Assembly (NCBI GenBank): GCA_024641015.1
Contig: JAHEDU010000035.1
Coordinates: 1 to 37,143, forward strand
DNA: 37,143 bases
Source: Micrococcales bacterium
GTDB lineage: Bacteria > Actinomycetota > Actinomycetes > Actinomycetales > Microbacteriaceae
Direction of reading: 5' to 3'
The notes beneath the pieces are model-generated. The model did not search any database. It saw nothing but the letters and a program-made list of their open reading frames with translations, and was not told the origin of the DNA. Shown piece after piece: positions 31,818-37,143 of this stretch; positions within the stretch are counted from its first letter, which is position 1; each line of letters begins with the position of its first letter. The translations under genes and the position numbers were made by a program.

Positions 31818-33269
31818 ATGTCTAACAAAGGACATTCGGATTCCGCGCACCTGAGTGCGTTGGGATACGAAAGCAACTACCACCGATCGATGTCGGTGTG
31901 GAGTGCACTCGCACTCGGGTTCACCTACCTGTCTCCGCTCGTCGCGATCTACGCGCTCTTCGGACTCGGACTCGCCACCGCCGGCCCCGCCGCAATCTGG
32001 TGGATCATCATCGTCGGCGCGGGACAGCTTCTCGTCGCCCTCGTCATGGGTGAAGTTGTTTCCCAGTTCCCCATCGCCGGTGGAATTTATCCGTGGATGC
32101 GTCGACTCGCCGGAAAGAAGACCGCGTGGATGACCGCGTGGGTTTACGTCTGGGCGATGCTCGTCACGATCATGTCGGTCGCCGAGTTCGGCGCTCCGTT
32201 CTTCGCACAGGTCCTCGGACTGGGCGAACTTGACGCCAACACGAACCTGGCACTGACGCTGGGACTTCTCGTCCTCGCGCTGGTCCTCAACCTCGGCGGA
32301 ACAAAGACCCTCGCTCGCATCGCCAAGATCGGTCTCGCGGCCGAGCTCATCGGTGTCGTCGGAATGGGTCTCTTCCTGTTGATCTTCCACCGCCACAACG
32401 ACTTCAGCGTCTTCTTCACGCTGTTCACCGGATCCGTCACCGATTGGGGCCCGATCTTCCTCGGCGCCGCACTCGTCGGCCTCTTCATGTTCTACGGCTT
32501 CGAGGCTTGTGGTGACGTCGCCGAAGAGGTAACTGACGCAGCACGCGAAGTTCCCAAGGCCATGTACCTGACGATCTTCGTCGGTGGTGTTTCGGCACTG
32601 TTCTCGTTCTCGGGATACGTTCTCGCCGCACCTGACCTCGAGGCACTGACGGCATCGGCAACCCCGATCCCCGACGTTCTCACGGCAACCATCGGTGAAG
32701 GTGGAATGCGCGCGTTCCTCGTCATCGCGGTCATGGCATTCATCTCCTGCGTTCTCTCGCTGCAGGCGGCCGCAAGCCGACTGTTGCACTCGTTCGCACG
32801 TGACGAGATGCTCCCCGCCAGCAAGTGGCTGTCGAAGATCAACGACCGCAGCAAGGTTCCGACCAACGCGCTGCTCGTTGCGAGCATCGTCCCGATGATC
32901 CTGTCGGTCGTTGTTTGGTACGACGTGAACACGTTGCTTCCAATCACCGACTTCGCCGTCGCCGGAATTTACATCGCGTTCCAGGCTGTCGTCCTCGCCG
33001 CGCTGATTCAGCGCTTCCGTGGGTGGAAGCCGGCCGGTCCGTGGAACCTCGGTTCGTGGGGCATCGTGTTCAACATCGGTGCTCTCGCATACGGCGTCTT
33101 CGCTCTGTACCAGCTGATCGTCCCGGACGCTCTGGCTCAGAACGGTGTCGCTCTGGTTCTCGTCGTCGGAGCCGCCTACCTGTTCATCGCTCGCCCCGAC
33201 AAGCGCTCGAACGCGCCGTTCTCGGACGCGATCGAGGTCGCGAACAAGATGCGCGCCGCGAACAAGTAA
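31818..33269 (+). CDS. APC-family amino acid/amine permease
   Basis: 483-residue integral membrane transporter, about 12 TM segments. The first TM has the APC motif SALALGFTYLSPLVAIYALFG, and GGIYPWMRRL and FYGFEACGDVAEEVTDAAREVPKAM (TM6 with the conserved EE) fit the polyamine/GABA-permease branch (PuuP/YbdG-like). AAAGG stands 6 nt before the ATG. It is divergent from the P450 operon across 254 nt with a probable shared operator, so it is likely the uptake step of the amine pathway. A strong terminator follows. Substrate unproven. Confidence 0.88.
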   Translation: MSNKGHSDSAHLSALGYESNYHRSMSVWSALALGFTYLSPLVAIYALFGLGLATAGPAAIWWIIIVGAGQLLVALVMGEVVSQFPIAGGIYPWMRRLAGKKTAWMTAWVYVWAMLVTIMSVAEFGAPFFAQVLGLGELDANTNLALTLGLLVLALVLNLGGTKTLARIAKIGLAAELIGVVGMGLFLLIFHRHNDFSVFFTLFTGSVTDWGPIFLGAALVGLFMFYGFEACGDVAEEVTDAAREVPKAMYLTIFVGGVSALFSFSGYVLAAPDLEALTASATPIPDVLTATIGEGGMRAFLVIAVMAFISCVLSLQAAASRLLHSFARDEMLPASKWLSKINDRSKVPTNALLVASIVPMILSVVVWYDVNTLLPITDFAVAGIYIAFQAVVLAALIQRFRGWKPAGPWNLGSWGIVFNIGALAYGVFALYQLIVPDALAQNGVALVLVVGAAYLFIARPDKRSNAPFSDAIEVANKMRAANK

Positions 33270-33283
33270 CTCGCACAACAAGG

Positions 33284-33310
33284 AAGGGGCTCGGGAAACC
33301 GGGCCCCTTT
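33284..33310 (+). terminator. Terminator after the permease, shared with convergent TadE-like gene
   Basis: AAGGGGCTCGG-GAAA-CCGGGCCCCTT, 11 pairs with one G-U, followed by TT. It is nearly symmetrical and sits between two convergent genes, so it can act in both directions. Confidence 0.75.
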
Positions 33311-33317
33311 CGCGTTG

Positions 33318-33698
33318 CTAGGGGATTTCCAGGAATGCGCGCCCCGTCGCGGTTGACGTGACGGTCGGGAACCAGGGGCCGAACGTGGGGCTTCGATAAC
33401 GAATGGTCACCGCCGCGACGGGCTTCTGCGCAACGGACGTGCGAGTCGCCGTGACATCGTCGACCAGATCGGCGGCAATGCCCGCTTTCGCCAGTTCGAG
33501 AGCGTGCTGCGCACCGGCCTCCAGTGACGAATCCGCCAAGGCGGCATAAGCCGCCCCCGCGATCGCGGAATCGGTCAAGACCGCCGAGACGTGCGCGATG
33601 ACCCCCACCTGGAGGATTCCCAGGGCACAGACCGTGACGAGCGCGCCAACGCCCACGAATTCGACCGTCGCGCTGCCCCGCTGACGGTCGGCCCTCAT
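33318..33698 (-). CDS. TadE-like pilus-assembly protein
   Basis: 126 residues. Pattern RQRGSATVEFVGVGALVTVCALGILQVG is a TadE-type leader (GS-TVEF with the Glu) plus hydrophobic helix, followed by HVSAVLTDSAIAGAAYAALADSS. The rest is a small extracytoplasmic domain. ATG at 33698 overlaps the stop of the upstream 52-residue gene (ATGA); the frame is open further upstream but homology starts here. Same family as the gene at 24.2 kb but quite different in sequence. Part of a split Tad pilus locus. Confidence 0.78.
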   Translation of the reverse strand: MRADRQRGSATVEFVGVGALVTVCALGILQVGVIAHVSAVLTDSAIAGAAYAALADSSLEAGAQHALELAKAGIAADLVDDVTATRTSVAQKPVAAVTIRYRSPTFGPWFPTVTSTATGRAFLEIP

Positions 33699-33853
33699 AT
33701 TGTGACGACGCGGTGAATCGCGGATTCGAAGACGCCGCTGAGTGCCGGGCCAGCGACCGCCCAAATGACGACAACCAGTCCTGCGGTCATAAGGGTGATA
33801 AGGACCCAGCCAGGGACGTCCCCGCGGTCAGCTCTGCCCTGTAATTCATTCAC
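33695..33853 (-). CDS. Small Flp-pilin-like membrane protein
   Basis: 52 residues with GTG start at 33853. It reads VNELQGRADRGDVPGWV, then a hydrophobic segment LITLMTAGLVVVIWAVAGPAL, then ALSGVFESAIHRVV. The charge-hydrophobic-short tail layout and position between TadC and TadE suggest a Flp-type pilin or the DUF4244 protein found at this place in actinobacterial tad operons. AAGGGA precedes by 7 nt. The stop overlaps the TadE ATG. Too short to be certain; the position is the strongest evidence. Confidence 0.6.
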   Translation of the reverse strand: MNELQGRADRGDVPGWVLITLMTAGLVVVIWAVAGPALSGVFESAIHRVVTI

Positions 33854-33979
33854 GTGATCGTCCCTTCGACGTAGTTTGTAACGTTCATCCTCATCGCGAT
33901 TGCCGTTGTGGGTCGCAAAATATCCACAACGTGCAATTTCCCTCCACTGAGTGATTTCACAACGAAGATTCCTACGGAG

Positions 33980-34009
33980 TTGCTTAGCGAATAGACTTCG
34001 ATTATTCGC
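33980..34009 (+). promoter_or_regulatory. Promoter of the surface beta-propeller gene with overlapping inverted repeat
   Basis: TTGCTT (33980-33985), 17 nt, TATTCG (34003-34008), about 37 nt before the ATG. A perfect 7-bp inverted repeat, GCGAATA (33987-33993) and TATTCGC (34003-34009), spaced by 9 nt, overlaps the spacer and -10, as a repressor site would. Confidence 0.5.
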
Positions 34010-34044
34010 ACGCGCATCACCTTCGACTCTATGAATTGGACATC

Positions 34045-35199
34045 ATGAACAAGATCTCTTCGCGCCTCCTCTCCGTCGGCGCTGCCATCTCGGCAACCTT
34101 GCTCTTCTCAACTCCCGCACTCGCTGCCGCAACCGTGAGCTCGACCGTTCTCGAGACGGGTAAGTATGCGTCGAGCTCGGCTTACAACCCTGCCGGAACG
34201 ACCGTCGCTATCGCGGCCTTCGGAGATAGCAACACTAACCCCGTCGTCCCTTCCGAGGTTGACTTCATTGACGTCGCAACGAACACCGTCACAGCAGTCA
34301 CCGATCAATCCATCGTGAATGCAGTCAACCTTGTCTGGTCACCCGACGGCGCCTGGGTCTACGCGTTGAACTACGACGGCGGTATCGCGATCATCAACAC
34401 CGCCACCTACACCGTGACCGACACCTTGTCGACGACCGACGCCACGACTTACTCGGGGTTGTCCATTACTCCGGACGGTGACTACCTGGTTGTGGGCGAC
34501 TACAGCACGGGCGACAACACCGCTGTGGTGAACATCGCGAATGATTCGTACGTGACGCTCAACTATGACGCTGATTACACCGTCGCCACCTTCGTCTCTT
34601 CGGACGGCACAAAGGCGTACGTCGTGGACTACTACGGTGTTGTCAACGTCTTCGACCTGACTGACGTGAACTACACGCTCATCGACACCCTCCAGTTCTC
34701 GGACATGTCAGCTGGCGGTATGTCTGTCTGCTCGAGCTTCGATCAGTCAACGTTGTACATGATCGGCTACGACAACTCCGTCGATGTTTCCGTATCCCGA
34801 CTCAACCTTGAGACTGGCGCCTCGATTTCCACGACCGCCACGATCCCCGAGTCGAAGGGTTGCAACATGACTCCCGACGGCGACCACCTCCTCGTCGCGG
34901 CCTATGACGGCTCGAACCCCAGCAAGGTGTACGAGTTCGATGGAACGTCGCTCGACTTCGTGACCGACTACGTGACCTCTGAAGCCGAATACACCGACGT
35001 CATCGCATCGAGCCCGCTGAGCTGCGATGTGTACGTGTCGAACTACGAGCCGTCCACGAACATTCTGAACTTCCCCTGTGACGCAACCCTCGCCGATACT
35101 GGCGTGGATTCTGAGTCGGCTACGGCATTCGGCGGATTCGCCATTGCCGCGGTTCTCGCGGGATTGATCGCAGTGATCGTGCGTCGCAGGACCGTCTAA
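34045..35199 (+). CDS. LADTG-anchored beta-propeller surface protein
   Basis: 384 residues. Signal peptide to about residue 29 (LLFSTPALA). The body has repeats of the YVTN/WD-like propeller: LVWSPDGAWVYALNYDGGIAIINTATYTVTDTL, SITPDGDYLVVGDY, FVSSDGTKAYVVDYYGVVNVFDL and NMTPDGDHLLVAAYD, about seven blades. C-terminal sorting signal LADTG, hydrophobic helix and RRRT. Start ATG at 34045 is preferred over the in-frame TTG at 34036. Inserted on the plus strand between tad genes. Third LAxTG-type protein in the window; probably covalently anchored to peptidoglycan by a sortase encoded elsewhere. Confidence 0.88.
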   Translation: MNKISSRLLSVGAAISATLLFSTPALAAATVSSTVLETGKYASSSAYNPAGTTVAIAAFGDSNTNPVVPSEVDFIDVATNTVTAVTDQSIVNAVNLVWSPDGAWVYALNYDGGIAIINTATYTVTDTLSTTDATTYSGLSITPDGDYLVVGDYSTGDNTAVVNIANDSYVTLNYDADYTVATFVSSDGTKAYVVDYYGVVNVFDLTDVNYTLIDTLQFSDMSAGGMSVCSSFDQSTLYMIGYDNSVDVSVSRLNLETGASISTTATIPESKGCNMTPDGDHLLVAAYDGSNPSKVYEFDGTSLDFVTDYVTSEAEYTDVIASSPLSCDVYVSNYEPSTNILNFPCDATLADTGVDSESATAFGGFAIAAVLAGLIAVIVRRRTV

Positions 35200-35214
35200 C
35201 GGTTACGCGAGCAT

Positions 35215-35259
35215 CGTCGAAGGCGGGTTGGGCTCCCAGAGTCCAACCCGCCTTCGACG
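35215..35259. terminator. 17-bp perfect stem between the propeller gene and the small membrane protein
   Basis: CGTCGAAGGCGGGTTGG (35215-35231) and its exact complement (35243-35259) with an 11-nt loop. It starts 15 nt after the propeller stop and ends 16 nt before the convergent gene's stop. A bidirectional terminator, no long T-run. Confidence 0.75.
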
Positions 35260-35275
35260 TTAGGCAGAGTTTGAA

Positions 35276-35671
35276 TTACCCAGTGGCCTTTGCGGCACGC
35301 ATAGTCGTGAACTGTTGGATGGCGTAGAAGACAGTCGAACAGATGAAAGCAACGGAAATTACCGTGTAGACCGTCACCATCGACATGATGAGGTCACTGG
35401 GCTGGAACGTCATCTGCTGTTGCGGATCCGTCGGGATTTCCGCGATGTAGAGCGCCCAGAAGGCGACGAGGAAGGCGATTCCGACGAGAGCGGTGATCCA
35501 CGTGAACTTAGGCAACCGCACGCGACTGATGAAGTAGGAACCAACAGTAAGTCCGATTCCGATGACCATGGCGAGTCCGCCTTCGAGCGGGTCAATCCAA
35601 CTGGCGAGCGCGAACAACACCGCTACGAGTTGAAGGATGAATCCCACGAGGATGCGCGTCGACTTCGTCAT
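35276..35671 (-). CDS. Hypothetical four-span membrane protein
   Basis: 131 residues. Hydrophobic segments at about residues 8-24, 30-48, 58-75 and 92-118; short loops, including a region PTDPQQQMTFQPSDL between TM3 and TM4, and C-terminal MRAAKATG. No recognised domain. Its ATG follows tadC by 24 nt on the same strand, so it may be cotranscribed, but such proteins are not standard in Tad loci. Confidence 0.65.
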   Translation of the reverse strand: MTKSTRILVGFILQLVAVLFALASWIDPLEGGLAMVIGIGLTVGSYFISRVRLPKFTWITALVGIAFLVAFWALYIAEIPTDPQQQMTFQPSDLIMSMVTVYTVISVAFICSTVFYAIQQFTTMRAAKATG

Positions 35672-35695
35672 AGCCCCAGTGTGGCAGACGAGCCA

Positions 35696-36373
35696 CTAGA
35701 CGGGAAGCGAACCCAGGGCGATGAGTCCGGGAAAGACGGCAACGAGAACAGTCATCGGAAGAATGACGAAGACGAGCGGCAACAGCATGTATATCTCGCG
35801 CGAGCTGGCCGCTTCGATAAGCCGCCGACCCGCCGCGGCACGTTCGTCTGCGGCTAGTGAGCGGATGATTTCGGCGATGGACGAACCGTGTCGGCGTGCG
35901 CTGAGCAGGTGTTCCATCATTCGCGACCACGATTCGTGCCGCACCCGCTTCTCGCTCGCGGTGCACGCGTCGACAAGTGGGACTCCGACGCTCACCTCTC
36001 GAGCGATTCGTTGCGCTTCGACACCCAGCAGTCCGATCGAATCACGCCCGACACGGTCGAACATGGCGGGGATGGACAGTCCCGCCGACAGGCACACCGA
36101 CGCGCGGTCCAACAGGGCCGGCAATTCCGCGTTGATGAGTCGCGCACGGGCCGTCGCCCGTCCCGCCCACACACTTGACAAGAATCGCCACGGATGTGGC
36201 GCAAGTGCCGCGACTACTTCCCACAGTTCCCTGATTCGCGTGTCACGACGAGCCCCCGGTGACAGGTCTCGAAGGTGGGGTCCGATACGGGCGGCGAGGG
36301 TCGCCGTCGGTTTGCGATCGATGACGAGCCACATGCCCAGCCCAAGTAGCGCGCCCAGTGCGAGCTCACTCAT
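35696..36373 (-). CDS. TadC-like type II secretion F-domain protein (pilus platform)
   Basis: 225 residues with the GspF-like layout: TM at the N-terminus (ELALGALLGLGMWLVI), then a soluble GspF domain with LPALLDRASVCLSAGLSIPAMFDRVG and later SWSRMMEHLLSARRHGSSIAEIIRSLAADERAAAGRRLIEAASSREIYMLLPLVFVILP and a final TM. The start ATG at 36373 overlaps the end of the TadB gene by 8 nt. Inner-membrane platform of the Tad/Flp pilus. Confidence 0.82.
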   Translation of the reverse strand: MSELALGALLGLGMWLVIDRKPTATLAARIGPHLRDLSPGARRDTRIRELWEVVAALAPHPWRFLSSVWAGRATARARLINAELPALLDRASVCLSAGLSIPAMFDRVGRDSIGLLGVEAQRIAREVSVGVPLVDACTASEKRVRHESWSRMMEHLLSARRHGSSIAEIIRSLAADERAAAGRRLIEAASSREIYMLLPLVFVILPMTVLVAVFPGLIALGSLPV

Positions 36374-37143
36374 CGCGAACCCACCGAGGCGGTTCCGGCA
36401 GTCGACCCATCGCCGCCATGACGACGTAGGCGACCACCGTCGCCCCCGCACAGGCAATCAGCAGTGCCGAGCCGGCCGCGCTGGCAAATGCTTCACGGTT
36501 TTCGGGTCGACTGCCAAGCATCACGACGACCACCCACGGCGCACACGAACCCAGCCGTGCCGCGTTGCGCACCCACGCCTGTCTCGACGTCGCCTCTCGT
36601 CGAAGCCTGACGTCATCGCGCACCGACCGCGCGAGCTCTTCAAGCACTCGGGGAAGTTCGGTTCCGCCGACTTCGCTGGCGATGGCGATCGATTCACAGA
36701 CCCGATCGGCGATGGGTTCCGCGCGCTCGGCCCGAAGCGACAGCAATACCGAATCGGTTGACGCGCCGCGAGCGAGTTCCGACACTGCGCACGCCCATGA
36801 TCCCGACCACTCCGAAGGAACCTGAGCGGAAGCGGCGGCGAACGATTCGTGCAACGGTGCGCCGGCTCGTAGCGACATCCGCATTGAGTCGATGATGTCG
36901 GGCCAGCGCGCCTCGGCGACCGCACGCCGTCTGGTGCGTGCCGCGTCGAGTGCAGCGATGGGAATCGCAATCCCCGCGACGGCCGCAATGGGGCCCAACA
37001 CCGGAATCGGAACCACGACCGACACGACCCCCGCGACGACCAGTGCGAGCACCGTGAGCACGAGTGCGAGGACGCCCAGCGAGACACCCGAAAAGCCGCA
37101 CTCGTCCAGCCACAGCCGCAGTGGTCGCGCGGTACCGGGGACA
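36366..37143 (-). CDS. TadB-like type II secretion F-domain protein, 5' partial
   Basis: At least 258 residues, and the frame continues past the window end. Near the N-terminal end seen: LWLDECGFSGVSLG, typical of TadB just before its TM pair, then a hydrophobic block. Next the GspF domain: RWPDIIDSMRMSLRAGAPLHESFAAA and EVGGTELPRVLEELARSVRDDVRLRREATSRQAWVRNAA, then a C-terminal TM. It is translationally coupled to tadC. A GTG inside the window at 37061 is not the true start, since matching sequence extends upstream of it. Confidence 0.8.
   Translation of the reverse strand, partial: VPGTARPLRLWLDECGFSGVSLGVLALVLTVLALVVAGVVSVVVPIPVLGPIAAVAGIAIPIAALDAARTRRRAVAEARWPDIIDSMRMSLRAGAPLHESFAAASAQVPSEWSGSWACAVSELARGASTDSVLLSLRAERAEPIADRVCESIAIASEVGGTELPRVLEELARSVRDDVRLRREATSRQAWVRNAARLGSCAPWVVVVMLGSRPENREAFASAAGSALLIACAGATVVAYVVMAAMGRLPEPPRWVRDE

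Noticed and set aside
31803-33281. Long open frame antisense to the permease (492 codons)
   Set aside because: Highly charged, composition-driven mirror of the GC-rich permease codons, with no recognisable domain, and the sense strand encodes a clear APC transporter with a ribosome-binding site.
1-37143. CRISPR arrays, insertion sequences, integrase or attachment sites
   Set aside because: No regularly spaced repeats, transposase or integrase motifs were seen on reading both strands.

Overview
The window is GC-rich, densely packed actinobacterial chromosome. Evidence for this placement: an E2-E1 fused 2-oxoglutarate decarboxylase (Kgd), a SigR/RsrA-type sigma/anti-sigma pair beside aroA-rsgA-hisN, the prfB-ftsE-ftsX-smpB-ssrA neighbourhood, a tmRNA tag ending ALAA, LAxTG (class E type) sorting signals, and many genes whose start codon lies 6-8 nt after a TANNNT box, as in leaderless actinobacterial mRNAs. 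I cannot assign a genus; a Micrococcales-like or other high-GC actinomycete fits.

Left part (1-13.9 kb), mostly core genes: partial kgd; rsrA-sigR (minus); aroA-rsgA-hisN plus a septum-formation-type lipoprotein (plus); galE-galT-galK (minus) with a LacI/GalR-type palindrome at the galT promoter; a three-histidine-box fatty acid desaturase; two paralogous tiny membrane proteins and a DUF805 protein; tmRNA and smpB.

Middle (13.9-24.2 kb): two tandem LAxTG-anchored glycine-rich surface proteins; an AMP-forming acyl/aryl ligase; and a two-gene operon of an atypical isocitrate/isopropylmalate-dehydrogenase-family enzyme and an unusual protein joining an isochorismatase-type hydrolase to an aldehyde dehydrogenase. 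Then ftsX, ftsE, prfB and a TadG/TadE-like pair.

Right part (24.2-33.3 kb), the most interesting region: a complete-looking amine-catabolism island. It holds an aldehyde dehydrogenase, a FadR-type GntR regulator coupled to a soluble Cache-domain protein, then (minus) a cytochrome P450, a CxxHxxC ferredoxin, a PuuA-like glutamine-synthetase homologue, a substrate-binding-protein fold without signal peptide, and a PuuD-like gamma-glutamyl hydrolase, and finally a divergent APC amine/amino-acid permease. This looks like a gamma-glutamylation (Puu-type) pathway in which P450 plus ferredoxin supplies the oxidative step instead of PuuB. It resembles the P450/ferredoxin/GS-like loci for cyclic secondary amines in mycobacteria. 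Both divergent intergenic regions of the island carry the same 11-bp near-palindrome, TAAATCATYTA, a good candidate operator.

Right end (33.3-37.1 kb): pieces of a Tad/Flp pilus locus (TadE, a tiny Flp-like protein, TadC, partial TadB), interrupted by a LADTG-anchored beta-propeller surface protein and a small membrane protein. Taken with the TadE/TadG pair before prfB, the layout suggests a colinear minus-strand backbone (tadB-tadC-flp-tadE-tadE-tadG-prfB-ftsE-ftsX-smpB-ssrA) into which three accessory blocks have been placed. No tRNA, rRNA, CRISPR or insertion sequence was seen, and no stretch over about 300 bases lacks a gene.
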